Shown: positions 43,284 through 54,418, counted from the stretch's first letter. The stretch: 64,000 nt of DNA from UBA7803 sp036381275 (GCA_036381275.1 DASVDC010000017.1:4934-68933), one strand, 5' to 3'. A program made the numbers and translations. Notes: a model not told the origin generated them from the letters alone.

Positions 43284-43943
43284 ATGGAGCGGGAATTCTG
43301 GCTGGCGCGCTGGGACAAGCGGGAGATCGGTTTCCACCTGCCAGAGGTCAACCCCTGGCTGAAGAAGTGCTGGCCGCTGCTCGGGGTGCCGTCCGGCAGC
43401 AAGGTGTTCGTGCCCTTGTGCGGGAAGAGCCTGGACATGGGCTGGCTCGCCGAACAGGGGCACGAGGTGATCGGCGTCGAGCTGGCGGAGGTGGCCGTGC
43501 GCGCGTTCTACGAGGAGGCGGGCCTCGCGCCTCGGATCGAGCGCCAGCGTCATCTGCAGTGCTTCAGCGCCGGACCGGTCACCATCTACTGCGGTGATTT
43601 CATGGACATGACGGCACTGCACCTGATCGGTGTGGCCGGTGTCTACGACCGCGCCGCGCTGGTCGCGCTGCCGCCGCGGATGCGCGCGCAGTACGCCGAC
43701 CACCTGCAGCGCATCGTCCCGGACGGCTGCCGCATCCTGCTGCTGACCTTCGAATACGACCAGCAGCGCGTGAACGGCCCGCCGCATTGCGTGGACGAGG
43801 CGGAGATTCAGCGCCTGTTCGGCGCGCGCTGCGCGATCGAGCGGATCTGCTCGGCGCCGACCGAGCGCGTGCCGCCGCATTTCACGGCCGCCGGCGTCGC
43901 CGAGGCCGTCGAGGTCGCCTACCGGATCGTCAAGCAGAACTGA
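43284..43943 (+). CDS. tpm: thiopurine S-methyltransferase
   Basis: 219 residues with the full TPMT pattern: MEREFWLARWDKREIGFHLP, VNPWLKKCWPLL, KVFVPLCGKSLDMGWLAEQG (SAM site), HEVIGVELAEVAVRAFYEEA, and a late DRAALVALPPRMRAQYADHL. In bacteria Tpm methylates chalcogen compounds such as tellurite or selenite as well as thiols. It diverges from the glycosylase (41 bases between starts). Convergent, 15-base gap, with the flavin-fold gene at 43959. Confidence 0.96.
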   Translation: MEREFWLARWDKREIGFHLPEVNPWLKKCWPLLGVPSGSKVFVPLCGKSLDMGWLAEQGHEVIGVELAEVAVRAFYEEAGLAPRIERQRHLQCFSAGPVTIYCGDFMDMTALHLIGVAGVYDRAALVALPPRMRAQYADHLQRIVPDGCRILLLTFEYDQQRVNGPPHCVDEAEIQRLFGARCAIERICSAPTERVPPHFTAAGVAEAVEVAYRIVKQN

Positions 43944-43958
43944 GGCCGGGCCCGGCCG

Positions 43959-44378
43959 TCAGCCTCGCTTGCCGTAGTCCACGGCGAGCCAGCGCTCCGG
44001 GCGCACCCGTACCACGACGTCCTCTTCCGGAACGGCGGAAGCCGCATACGCGCGGCCCTGTTCCTCGCCGAGGTAGCGTACGGCCATCGGCAGCAACTCG
44101 TCGGACAACGGATCGAGCGCGATCACGGGCCCTTCGACGCTGACGTAGCGATACGGCAGCGCTTCCGACTGCGCGCACAGGCTGATCCGCACGCCGACGT
44201 CGAGCAGGCGCCCCTTCCGTGAGTGACGCGGGGTGATGAACCAGAGCGCACCGCCCGGCCGGTAGTCGTACCAGACCGGCACCGTCAGCGGACCCGCGTC
44301 GGGACGCGGGATGGACACGATGCCGACGTGCGGCTCGGCCAGGAACGTCTGTTTCTCCTGCAGGGTCATCTGGGTCAT
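43959..44378 (-). CDS. pyridoxamine 5'-phosphate oxidase-fold protein
   Basis: 139 residues of split-barrel flavin fold: FLAEPHVGIVSIPRPDAGPL, VPVWYDYRPGGALWFITPRH, RKGRLLDVGVRISLCAQSEA, YVSVEGPVIALD. It resembles the small PNPOx-like F420- or FMN-binding proteins rather than true PdxH. No family-wide function; likely reduces or binds a cofactor substrate. Divergent from hsp20 with about 137 bases between starts. Confidence 0.88.
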   Translation of the reverse strand: MTQMTLQEKQTFLAEPHVGIVSIPRPDAGPLTVPVWYDYRPGGALWFITPRHSRKGRLLDVGVRISLCAQSEALPYRYVSVEGPVIALDPLSDELLPMAVRYLGEEQGRAYAASAVPEEDVVVRVRPERWLAVDYGKRG

Positions 44379-44446
44379 GGTGGCTCCGGCTGCCTGGTTG
44401 CGAACGGCATTGTTGCTCTGGGGACTCCCGCGGTCGATTTCAAGGT

Positions 44447-44475
44447 CTTTGATTCCCGATGGCCCGCCCCCATTT
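44447..44475 (+). promoter_or_regulatory. predicted sigma-32 (heat-shock) promoter for hsp20
   Basis: A -35-like CTTTGAT (44447-44453), 13-base spacer, then CCCCATTTA (44467-44475), which is a close match to the sigma-32 -10 consensus CCCCATNT. The -35 departs from CTTGAAA at two or three bases. It lies 40 bases before the hsp20 ATG. Confidence 0.65.
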
Positions 44476-44515
44476 ACTCGTCAGACAAGACCACTCACAG
44501 CTTCAGGAGAACTGT

Positions 44516-44929
44516 ATGAGCATCGTGCATTGGAACCCGTGGCGGGAGTTCGACGACCTCTTCACCCGCATCGCCGCGCCGCCCGGCGAGGCGCTGGCCC
44601 GTTCGGAGTGGCTGCCGGCGGTCGACATCACCGAGACGGACAAGGCCTACCGGATCGACGTGGAAATCCCGGCGGTACCGGCCGAGAACGTGGAAGTGTC
44701 GGTGAAGGACGGCGTGCTGACCGTCGCCGGCGAGCGCCGCAGCGAAAGCGAATCCGGTGACGGCAAGCGGCACCGGGTCGAGCGTCGCTGGGGCAAGTTC
44801 TCGCGCAGCTTCCGCCTGCCCGAGAACGTCGACGAGAACGGCATCGAGGCCCGCGTGAAGGACGGCGTGCTGTACCTCACCGTCGCGAAGAAGGAAAAGG
44901 CCAAACCGCGCCGGATCGAGGTGCACTGA
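44516..44929 (+). CDS. Hsp20/alpha-crystallin family small heat-shock protein
   Basis: 137 residues from the ATG with CAGGAG 8 bases upstream. The alpha-crystallin core has WLPAVDITETDKAYRIDVEI, EVSVKDGVLTVAGERRSESE and a late ARVKDGVLYLTVAKKEKAKP. The C-terminal IxV motif appears as RRIEVH. It binds unfolding proteins as oligomers. The sigma-32 promoter upstream and a strong terminator downstream make it a single-gene unit. Confidence 0.96.
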   Translation: MSIVHWNPWREFDDLFTRIAAPPGEALARSEWLPAVDITETDKAYRIDVEIPAVPAENVEVSVKDGVLTVAGERRSESESGDGKRHRVERRWGKFSRSFRLPENVDENGIEARVKDGVLYLTVAKKEKAKPRRIEVH

Positions 44930-44944
44930 CGAAACCACGCCCGT

Positions 44945-44969
44945 CGTGGGAGCGGCCTCCGGCCGCGAA
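44945..44969. repeat. REP-like repeat, copy 5 (single arm)
   Basis: One intact 25-base arm (CGTGGGAGCGGCCTCCGGCC then GCGAA) between the hsp20 stop and its terminator hairpin. Confidence 0.85.
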
Positions 44970-44972
44970 CGG

Positions 44973-45000
44973 AAGGGGAGCCCGAAAAGGCTCCCCTTTC
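44973..45000 (+). terminator. factor-independent terminator of hsp20
   Basis: AAGGGGAGCC (44973-44982), loop CGAAAA, GGCTCCCCTT (44989-44998), then TC. A perfect 10-bp stem with a T-containing tail; the T-run is short (CCCCTTTCTGC). Confidence 0.85.
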
Positions 45001-45133
45001 TGCATCAACGCGCGCGTTGGGCCGCGCCTTCCGGCCCACCCCGGGCCGCCAGCCGCCCCGACCCGAGGGGATCAGCACCATTTCGGTCTGTTTCGGCCGT
45101 CGTCTGCACGCCTTTGTCATGCGCCCGGATCAG

Positions 45134-45391
45134 GGCGCTGTTCGATCGGGCGATGCCGGCGACGGCTGAAGACGCCGTACGAAATCGCTGACGACCGTTC
45201 GCTGGTGCGCGCGGATCTGCAACTGACTGCGACCCTCCGGCCGTGGCGGAATCAAATCGCAACATCGCCCGAATCAACCGGTGCGGTGTTCGGGTGCCGC
45301 GCCGCAACCCGGGAGAGCTGGACCTGCCGATTCGATTCAGGCGCTGTTCGATCCCGATGCGGGTCGTAGCGGATGGTGCCGTGCGAGATCG
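45134..45391. repeat. two degenerate direct-repeat units, 206 bases apart
   Basis: Unit A 45134-45187 and unit B 45340-45391 share GGCGCTGTTCGATC (14/14) and GCCGT(A/G)CGA(A/G)ATCG (12/14), spaced 40 and 38 bases apart within the units. Between these the match is loose. Confidence 0.6.
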
Positions 45392-45472
45392 TCACCGCGC
45401 GCTGGCCACCCACGCGGCGCGTGGTGCCGGCGCCGACGCCGACTCCTCGGCGTTTGATTGGGGCGATGTTGC
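45259..45472. repeat. inverted repeat GCAACATCGCCCGAATCAA, arms 176 bases apart
   Basis: Left arm 45259-45277, right arm 45454-45472 (reverse complement, one mismatch). The arms flank the second direct-repeat unit. Confidence 0.7.
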
Positions 45473-45681
45473 AGTCGGCAGCCGGCCTCCAGGGGGCCGC
45501 GAGCATCGGGCAGGCTTATCCGCCTCCTGCTCGCCGCGATAGCCCGAGCAGGCGGGTTCTCGGTCACCCGCGAGCCGCCGAGGCGTCGCGAGGTGCCGTC
45601 GAGCGGGGCTCGGTTTCTGCCCTGCGGCGCTTTGAGGCACAATAGCGCCCCCCGCAACGTGGGACGCCCGAGAGAGGACGC

Positions 45682-48366
<2,685 letters not shown>

Positions 48367-48376
48367 GCCGGATACC

Positions 48377-48437
48377 TGTGGGAGCGGCCTCCGGACGCGA
48401 ATTCCGGAAGGGTTCGCGGCCGGAGGCCGCCCCCACA
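48377..48437. repeat. REP-like palindromic repeat, copy 6
   Basis: Arms 48377-48401 (one change, CGGACGCGAA) and 48413-48437 (one change, CCGCCCCCACA) between acnA and the HAD gene. Could serve as the acnA transcript's 3' hairpin. Confidence 0.9.
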
Positions 48438-48469
48438 GAAGTAACTTCCACAGATCCCCCGGACGAAGG

Positions 48470-49141
48470 ATGCTCACCCGACCCGCCGGCGTCGTCTTCG
48501 ACATGGACGGGCTGCTGCTCGACTCCGAGCGGCTGGCGCGCGAGACGTTCGAGCTGGCCTGCGAGCGGCTCGGCCTCGCGGTGGACCCGGAGGCGTACCT
48601 GCGCTGCGTCGGCTCCACGGAAGAGGACACCGCCCGGATCCTCACCGAGGTGCTCGCCTCCGAGTCCGCCTACCGCGAGCTGCACCGGCACTGGAACGCG
48701 CTCTACCACGAGCGCATCGAGACGGCGCCGGTCGCGCTGAAGGCGGGTGCACTGGAGCTGCTCCGCGCGCTCGACGGCTACGGCATTCCGCGCGCGCTCG
48801 CGACCTCCACGCGGCGGCCGCGGGCGACCCTCAAGCTCGAGCGCGCCGGCGTGCTCGGTTACTTCACCTGCCTGATCTGCGGCGGCGAGACCGACCGCGG
48901 CAAACCCTACCCCGACCCGTACCTGGCCGCGGTGACCGCACTCGGTACCCGGCCCTCCGAAACCTGGGCGCTGGAAGACTCCGAGCACGGTGTTCGCTCC
49001 GCCCGGACAGCCGGGCTCACCGTGTTTCTGGTGCCCGATCTGATCGCGCCGGGGCCGGCGCTCGCATCCCTCGAGCCCCGGGTGGTGAACGATCTGTTCG
49101 AGGTGCTCGGAGAGCTGCACCGCTGCTGCGCTGCCGGCTGA
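48470..49141 (+). CDS. HAD superfamily phosphatase, beta-phosphoglucomutase-like
   Basis: 223 residues. Motif I VVFDMDGLLLDSERLARETF (DxD nucleophile), motif II ALATSTRRPRATL, motif III Lys in RGKPYPDPYL, motif IV ALEDSEHGVRSARTAG. The helical cap follows motif I, as in sugar-phosphate phosphatases and beta-PGM-type enzymes. Substrate open. The start is set by a GAAGG directly before the ATG. Confidence 0.93.
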   Translation: MLTRPAGVVFDMDGLLLDSERLARETFELACERLGLAVDPEAYLRCVGSTEEDTARILTEVLASESAYRELHRHWNALYHERIETAPVALKAGALELLRALDGYGIPRALATSTRRPRATLKLERAGVLGYFTCLICGGETDRGKPYPDPYLAAVTALGTRPSETWALEDSEHGVRSARTAGLTVFLVPDLIAPGPALASLEPRVVNDLFEVLGELHRCCAAG

Positions 49142-49209
49142 TCCGGGAGCCGTTCACGGGCTTGTTCTGCCGCTTTTGTTAACCCTGGCACGGATCTTGA
49201 ACTTTCTGA

Positions 49210-49239
49210 TTGAGACACCATCAGAACGAGTGATATAGA
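49210..49239 (+). promoter_or_regulatory. sigma-70 promoter (orphan)
   Basis: TTGAGA (49210-49215), 18-base spacer, TATAGA (49234-49239). Good matches to both hexamers in a rare AT-rich patch. A second possible -35 (TTGAAC) lies at 49197. Transcription would begin near 49246, right at a strong hairpin. Confidence 0.6.
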
Positions 49240-49246
49240 TTCGCCG

Positions 49247-49267
49247 CCGCCCGGCGGAGCCGGGCGG
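49247..49267 (+). other. 9-bp perfect hairpin at the predicted transcript start
   Basis: CCGCCCGGC (49247-49255), loop GGA, GCCGGGCGG (49259-49267). It would cap the 5' end of any RNA from the 49210 promoter, as in 5'-protected small mRNAs or sRNAs. Confidence 0.6.
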
Positions 49268-49294
49268 GCGATCAGAAGCTCTGCCGAGGAGATC

Positions 49295-49477
49295 GTGATA
49301 AACCGCACTGAATCCAGGCTGATAGCCCTGGAACGGCGTAATCGGGCCCGACGGAAGCCACGGGCCGTGCCGGTCCGCCGGGTTCCGGCCGACTGCCGGG
49401 CGAGCGGGGAGGCCGCCCCGGTGGCCGAGGAGTCGGAGCAGGCCGGAAAGCCCCGCAGGGACGCGCGCGCCGGCTGA
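49295..49477 (+). CDS. small basic ORF, 60 residues, unknown
   Basis: GTG start with GAGGAG close before (3-base gap, tighter than usual). The sequence MINRTESRLIALERRNRARR then KPRAVPVRRVPADC is very basic in the first half and acidic/Ala-rich in the second. I do not recognise it. It follows a strong promoter and 5' hairpin, which is the best argument that something is expressed; the RNA itself may be the product. Confidence 0.4.
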   Translation: MINRTESRLIALERRNRARRKPRAVPVRRVPADCRASGEAAPVAEESEQAGKPRRDARAG

Positions 49478-49575
49478 CGGGGCGGTTGTTGCCGGCCGGC
49501 GACAGCGTCCCGTTCGACGGATTGCGCTGGTCATCGGCCGCTCGATACCGGTGATCAGCCGGCTGTTCGCGCGGA

Positions 49576-49601
49576 CCGCTGTCGCCCGCGGGCGACAGCG
49601 G
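49576..49601. terminator. 26-base perfect palindrome between the small ORF and lon
   Basis: CCGCTGTCGCCCG directly followed by its reverse complement CGGGCGACAGCGG. It could serve convergent transcripts from both sides, but neither side has a T-run. It could also be a protein-binding site. Confidence 0.55.
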
Positions 49602-49622
49602 ACACGACCCGATGACCCCGCA

Positions 49623-52010
49623 TCAGAACACCAGGGCGACCACGTCGTCGAACGTCTCCACGAAATGCACCTGGATTCCGGCGCGGATGTGCTCCGGCAC
49701 TTCCTCGTAGTCGCGCCGGTTCGCGGCCGGCAGGATCACCTGGCGGATCTTCTGCCGCTTCGCGGCGAGGAGCTTCTCGCGGATGCCGCCGACGGGATAG
49801 ACGCGGCCGGTCAGCGTCAGCTCGCCGGTCATCGCGATTCCGCGCTTCGGCGGCTTGCCTCGTGCCCGTGACAGGAGCGCGGTGGCCATCGTGACGCCGG
49901 CGCTCGGCCCGTCCTTCGGTGTCGCGCCCGCCGGCACGTGCAGGTGCAGGAACGCCTCCTCGAAGTAGTTCTTCGGCGCGCCGAACCGCTCGGCGTTGCT
50001 CTGCACGTAGCTGTAGGCGATGTTCGCGGATTCCTGCATCACGTTGCCGAGCTGGCCGGTCAGCTTCAGCCCCGCCTGCTTGCAGTGCACGAGCGTCGCC
50101 TCGACCGGCAGCGTGGCGCCGCCGAGCGCGGTCCACGCGAGGCCGGTGACCACGCCCACACCCTGCTGCAACGGCTCCTTCTCGTAGATCGGCTTGCCGA
50201 GCAACTCTTCGACGTCGTCCACATGCACCACGATGGGGCGCTCGGCCCCCTTCAGGATCCGCACGACGGCCTTGCGCACCACCCGTGCCAGCGCCTTCTC
50301 GAGCTTGCGCACGCCGGCTTCCCGCGAGTACTGCTCGATGATCTTCTTCAGCGCCGCCGTCTCGATCTTCAGGTCGGAGCGCTTCAGGCCCGCCCGCTCG
50401 AGCTGGCGCGGCAGCAGATGCCGACGGGCGATCGCCAGCTTCTCGTTGTCGAGATAACCCGACAGATGGATCACCTCCATCCGATCGAGCAGCGGCCCCG
50501 GGATGGTGTCGAGCTGGTTCGCGGTGCAGATGAACAGCACCTTGGACAGGTCCAGGTCCACGTCCAGATAGTGGTCGTGGAAGGTGCTGTTCTGCTCCGG
50601 GTCCAGCACTTCCAGCAGCGCCGAGGCGGGGTCGCCCTGGTACGACGCGCCGATCTTGTCGATCTCGTCCAGCATGATCACCGGGTTCGCCACCTCGGTG
50701 TCCTTCAGCGCCTGGACGAGCTTGCCGGGCATCGCGCCGATGTAGGTGCGCCGGTGCCCCTTGATCTCGGCCTCGTCGCGCATCCCGCCGACCGAGAAGC
50801 GGTAGAACTTCCGGTTCAGCGCTTCGGCGATCGCGCGGCCGAGTGACGTCTTGCCGACCCCGGGCGGGCCGACGAAGCAGATGATCGAGCCCGCGACGTC
50901 GCCCTTCATGATGCCGAGCGCGAGGAACTCGAGGATCCGTTCCTTGACGTCCTCAAGGCCCTCGTGGTGCCGGTCCAGCACCTTGCCGGCCGTCTGCAGG
51001 TCCTTCGTGTCCTCACTGTAGCGGCCCCACGGGATGCTGGTGATCCAATCCAGATAGTTGCGGGTCACCCCGTACTCGGGAGAACCCACCTCGAGCAGCG
51101 ACAGCTTGTGCAGCTCGTCGTCGATCTTCCGTCGCGCCGCCGCCGGCACTTCCAGACCTTCGAGCCGGCTGCGGAACTGGTCGATCTCGGCGGTCTTGTC
51201 GTCCTTCGAGATGCCGAGCTCCTGCTGGATGAACTTGAGCTGCTGGCGCAGGAACATCTCCCGCTGACGGCCCTGCATCTCCTTCTCGATCTGCCGGCGG
51301 ATGTCCATCTGCGCCTGAGCGATCTCGACCTCGCGGTGCAGCAGCTCCACGACCTTCTCGAGGCGCCGCTGGATCGGCACCGTCGCGAGCACCTCCTGCA
51401 GGTCCTCCTTGCTGGCGGAGGTGAGGCTCGCGGCGAAGTCGGCGAGCACGGACGGCTCGTTCGGGTTCGAGCGGGCGAGGAAGACCTTCAGCTCCTCGCC
51501 ATAGAGCGGATTCAGCGGAATCAGCTCCTTGATCGTGTTGATGATCGCGACGGCGTAGGCCTTCTGCTCCTCCGAGCGGGCCTCGCGCTCGCGGCGCTGC
51601 GGGAAGTACTGCACGCTGGCGAGCAGCGGCGGCTCCCGCTGCAGCCACTGGCGCACCTGGAAGCGCTGCAGGCCCTCGAGCAGCACCTGGAGCTGATCGT
51701 CTTCGCGGTGGATCCGGTGAATGCGGCACACCGTGCCCATGTCGTGCAGATCGTCCGGGCCCGGCACGTCCTGGACGTCGCGACGGGTCGCGATCAGCCC
51801 GACCACGTCCTGCTTGCGTTCCTGGATCGCCTTCAGCGTGGGCAGCCAGACCTTCGCGTTCATCACCAGCGGGATCGCCTGCCCCGGAAAGAACGGGCGA
51901 TGGTGCTGCGGCAGTATGAAGATGTGACTCGGCAGGATCTCGCTGGGCAGCAGGATCTGCCGGCTGTCGGTGTCTTCCTGAATGATCTCGCCTTGCTGGT
52001 CGATATCCAT
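49623..52010 (-). CDS. lon: ATP-dependent protease Lon
   Basis: 795 residues: N-terminal LAN domain, long helical stalk, AAA+ module (Walker A FVGPPGVGKTSLGRAIAEAL, Walker B NPVIMLDEIDKIGASYQGDP) and protease domain with catalytic dyad Ser703 (PKDGPSAGVTMATALL) and Lys746 (VGGIREKLLAAKR). Degrades damaged and regulatory proteins. A possible sigma-32 promoter lies upstream. The N terminus begins MDIDQQGEIIQEDTDSRQIL, longer than E. coli's, and the GAGGGGCTGCA before the ATG sets the start. Confidence 0.97.
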   Translation of the reverse strand: MDIDQQGEIIQEDTDSRQILLPSEILPSHIFILPQHHRPFFPGQAIPLVMNAKVWLPTLKAIQERKQDVVGLIATRRDVQDVPGPDDLHDMGTVCRIHRIHREDDQLQVLLEGLQRFQVRQWLQREPPLLASVQYFPQRREREARSEEQKAYAVAIINTIKELIPLNPLYGEELKVFLARSNPNEPSVLADFAASLTSASKEDLQEVLATVPIQRRLEKVVELLHREVEIAQAQMDIRRQIEKEMQGRQREMFLRQQLKFIQQELGISKDDKTAEIDQFRSRLEGLEVPAAARRKIDDELHKLSLLEVGSPEYGVTRNYLDWITSIPWGRYSEDTKDLQTAGKVLDRHHEGLEDVKERILEFLALGIMKGDVAGSIICFVGPPGVGKTSLGRAIAEALNRKFYRFSVGGMRDEAEIKGHRRTYIGAMPGKLVQALKDTEVANPVIMLDEIDKIGASYQGDPASALLEVLDPEQNSTFHDHYLDVDLDLSKVLFICTANQLDTIPGPLLDRMEVIHLSGYLDNEKLAIARRHLLPRQLERAGLKRSDLKIETAALKKIIEQYSREAGVRKLEKALARVVRKAVVRILKGAERPIVVHVDDVEELLGKPIYEKEPLQQGVGVVTGLAWTALGGATLPVEATLVHCKQAGLKLTGQLGNVMQESANIAYSYVQSNAERFGAPKNYFEEAFLHLHVPAGATPKDGPSAGVTMATALLSRARGKPPKRGIAMTGELTLTGRVYPVGGIREKLLAAKRQKIRQVILPAANRRDYEEVPEHIRAGIQVHFVETFDDVVALVF

Positions 52011-52037
52011 TGCAGCCCCTCGAGTTCGTTCGGTGTT

Positions 52038-52066
52038 ATGTGGGGTCGGAAGGCGGCGGATTAAAG
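52038..52066 (-). promoter_or_regulatory. possible sigma-32 promoter for lon
   Basis: On the minus strand, CTTTAAT (52066-52060), 14-base spacer, CCCCACAT (52045-52038). Five of seven and seven of eight matches to CTTGAAA/CCCCATNT, 28 bases before the lon ATG. Weaker than the hsp20 site. Confidence 0.45.
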
Positions 52067-52085
52067 GGAGCGGGCAGGGGGAACC

Positions 52086-52133
52086 GGGGGGAGCGGCCTG
52101 GTATTCCGTTCGCGGCCGGAGGCCGCTCCCACG
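52086..52133. repeat. REP-like repeat, copy 7 (left arm eroded), with nearby short tandem
   Basis: Right arm 52109-52133 is intact (ending CCCACG); the left arm remains only as GGGGGAGCGGCCT (52086-52098). Directly after it, 52138-52180 holds a tandem of GCGCGTCGGCTCCCA units. Confidence 0.75.
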
Positions 52134-52213
52134 AGCAGCGCGTCGGCTCCCAGGAGGAGCGCGTCGGCTCCCACGGGGATTGCGTCAGGCCGCTCCCGCG
52201 GCGGGCGGCAGCG

Positions 52214-54418
52214 TCAGGGGCGGTGCTCGGCCAGCGCGACCTGACGGGTGAGCTGGAGATAGTCCACCAGGATCTGGCCGGATTCGCGCAGCAGCGCGTC
52301 CTCCGCCGGGTCCTTTTCGTCGGTGGGGTTGAGGAGGCTCGCCGTTTCTTCCTCGATCTCGTCGAGGGCCTTCAGCGGCGGCTGACCCTTCGCGGCGCGC
52401 AGCGCATTCTCCAGATTGAGCCGCCAGGCTTCCTCGCGCTTCTGCTCGGCGGTCCGGATGGCTTCGTTCAACGACACCTCGGTGCGGTTGGCCTCTTCCC
52501 GCGCCTTCGAGGCCAGCGCCCGCAGGTACTCGAAGTCGGGGTCGTCGGCGACCCGCTTCTGGTGGCGCGCGTTCAGCTCCGCCAGGAGCGGCTGGATGCT
52601 GTTGCCCCTCGGGTAGACGGCGGGCTGGATCATGTCCCACGGCAGTGCGTCCTCGAGCGAGCTCTCGCCGATCCGCTCGACGTCGTAGATCTCCGGGAAC
52701 TCGATGTCGGGAATGATGCCCTGATGCTGCGTGCTCTGGCCGGAGACGCGATAGAACTTCGCCGCGGTCACCTTGAGCTGGCCGCGATTCAGCGGAATCA
52801 GCGTCTGCACGGTGCCTTTGCCGAACGTCTGGCTGCCGATGATGATGCCGCGCTCGTAGTCCTGGATCGCGCCGGCGAAGATCTCCGACGCCGAGGCCGA
52901 CAGCCGGTTGACCAGCACCGCGAGCGGCCCGTCCCAGGCCACCTCGCCGTCGTTGTCGGCGTAGATGCTGGGCCGCCGGTTGGCGGATTTGACCTGAACG
53001 GTCGGGCCGGACTCGATGAACAGTCCGGTCATCGCGTCGGCTTCCTGCAGCGAGCCGCCGCCGTTGTTGCGCAGGTCGATCACCAGCGCATCGATGCCTT
53101 CCTTCTTCAATTCCTCGATCAGCCGCCGCACGTCGCGGGTGGTGCTCTTGTAGTTCGGGTCGCCCTGCTGGATCGCCTTGAAGTCGGCATAGAAGGTCGG
53201 CACCGTGATGATGCCGATCCGGTGTTCCTTGCCGCCCCGGTTCAGCGTCAGCAGCTTCTTCTGCGCGGCCTGCTCCTCGAGCTGCACCGCGTCGCGGGTG
53301 ATGGAGATCACCTTCGTGATGCTCGGGTCGGTGGCGGTGTGCGGAATCACCTCGAGCCGGACCACCGAGTCCTTCGGGCCGCGAATCAGCTCCACCACGT
53401 CGTCGAGCCGCCAGCCGACCACGTCGATCAGCGGGCCGTCTTCGCCCTGGCCGACGCTTACGATCCGATCGGCGGGCTTGATCAGGCCCGACTTGTCCGC
53501 GGGGCCCGCCGGCACCAGCTCGACCACCGAGGTGTACTCGTCCTCGCTGCGCAGCACCGCGCCGATCCCTTCGAGCTGCAGCGACATGTTGATGTTGAAG
53601 TTCTGCGAGGTGCGCGGCGAGAAGTACTGCGTGTGCGGGTCGTAGGTGCTCGCGAACGCGTTCGCGTAGAGCTGGAACGCGTCTTCGCTCTTCGTCTGCG
53701 CCGCCTGCTTCAGACGATTGCCGTAGCGCTTGGTGAGCAGCTCGCGGATCTCCGGCAGCGGCTTGCCGTTCAGCTTCATCGTCAGCACGGCCGCCTTCAG
53801 GCGCTTGCGCCACATGTCGTCCAGCGCGGCGCGATCGGCGGGCCACGGCGCATCCTTGCGATCGACCGTCATCGATTCGTCGGTGCTGAAGTCGAGGTCG
53901 TCGATGCCGTCGGCGAGGTCGTCGAGCAGGAACTGCAGGCGCTCCGTCATGCGCTGCTGGTAGAGGTTGAAGATCTCGAACGCCGGCGCGAGATCACCGC
54001 GGATCAGCGCGTCGTCGAGCTTGTAGCGGTACTTCTCGAGCTGCGCGATGTCCTGCGCGGTGAAATAGGCGCGGCCGCCGTCGAGCATGTCCAAGTAGTT
54101 GTCGAACGTCTCGCTGGAGAGCGCGTCGTCGATTTTCTTGTCGAGGAAGTGCGTCTGGCGGAGCTGCTCGACGATCGTCAGCAGCGTCCTGGGGTGCACG
54201 TCCAGCGGTTCGACGAGGTAAGCCTTCGGATCGGTCGCGTAGGCGACGTGGACGTCCGGCGGCGGGGTTCGGGCGGAGGCGGGATCGGCGGCGCCCGCCG
54301 GTGCGCTCGCGGCGATCGCGATCAGCACGGCGAGAGCCGGGTTCCTCAGGAAACACCGCCAGTCGAGGAACTTGTTACCGATCCCGAGGCGGCGCCCGAT
54401 ACTTCTGATCAGTTTCAT
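52214..54418 (-). CDS. prc: carboxy-terminal processing protease (tail-specific protease, Prc)
   Basis: 734 residues from the ATG at 54418. Sec signal LAVLIAIAASAPAGAADPAS. The N-terminal domain carries YLVEPLDVHPRTLLTIVEQL, the PDZ (about 250-340: EGIGAVLRSEDEYTSVVELV, DRIVSVGQGEDG) comes next, then the S41 protease with VIDLRNNGGGSLQEAD, NRLSASASEIFAGAIQDYER (Ser) and IIIGSQTFGKGTVQTLIPLN (Lys). It trims envelope proteins, including LPS and peptidoglycan factors. Divergent to the FKBP isomerase. Confidence 0.95.
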   Translation of the reverse strand: MKLIRSIGRRLGIGNKFLDWRCFLRNPALAVLIAIAASAPAGAADPASARTPPPDVHVAYATDPKAYLVEPLDVHPRTLLTIVEQLRQTHFLDKKIDDALSSETFDNYLDMLDGGRAYFTAQDIAQLEKYRYKLDDALIRGDLAPAFEIFNLYQQRMTERLQFLLDDLADGIDDLDFSTDESMTVDRKDAPWPADRAALDDMWRKRLKAAVLTMKLNGKPLPEIRELLTKRYGNRLKQAAQTKSEDAFQLYANAFASTYDPHTQYFSPRTSQNFNINMSLQLEGIGAVLRSEDEYTSVVELVPAGPADKSGLIKPADRIVSVGQGEDGPLIDVVGWRLDDVVELIRGPKDSVVRLEVIPHTATDPSITKVISITRDAVQLEEQAAQKKLLTLNRGGKEHRIGIITVPTFYADFKAIQQGDPNYKSTTRDVRRLIEELKKEGIDALVIDLRNNGGGSLQEADAMTGLFIESGPTVQVKSANRRPSIYADNDGEVAWDGPLAVLVNRLSASASEIFAGAIQDYERGIIIGSQTFGKGTVQTLIPLNRGQLKVTAAKFYRVSGQSTQHQGIIPDIEFPEIYDVERIGESSLEDALPWDMIQPAVYPRGNSIQPLLAELNARHQKRVADDPDFEYLRALASKAREEANRTEVSLNEAIRTAEQKREEAWRLNLENALRAAKGQPPLKALDEIEEETASLLNPTDEKDPAEDALLRESGQILVDYLQLTRQVALAEHRP

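Larger units (their letters stand above)
45001..45681. other. 680-base stretch without a believable gene; degenerate internal repeats
   Basis: No frame here looks coding to me on either strand: short open frames overlap each other on both strands and none has a recognisable family or a good ribosome site. What is visible is internal repetition. GGCGCTGTTCGATC occurs at 45134 and 45340, with GCCGT(A/G)CGA(A/G)ATCG following each about 40 bases on (45174, 45378). GCAACATCGCCCGAATCAA (45259) has an 18/19 inverted partner at 45454-45472. The acnA leader and promoter must lie at the 3' end. I see no known RNA or riboswitch. Confidence 0.6.

Noticed and set aside
45001..45681. tRNA or known riboswitch before acnA
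   Set aside because: No cloverleaf or known aptamer core could be traced by eye.
52138..52190. Tandem GCGCGTCGGCTCCCA units as replication iterons
   Set aside because: Only two to three copies, no AT-rich unwinding region or rep gene; likely slippage next to a repeat.
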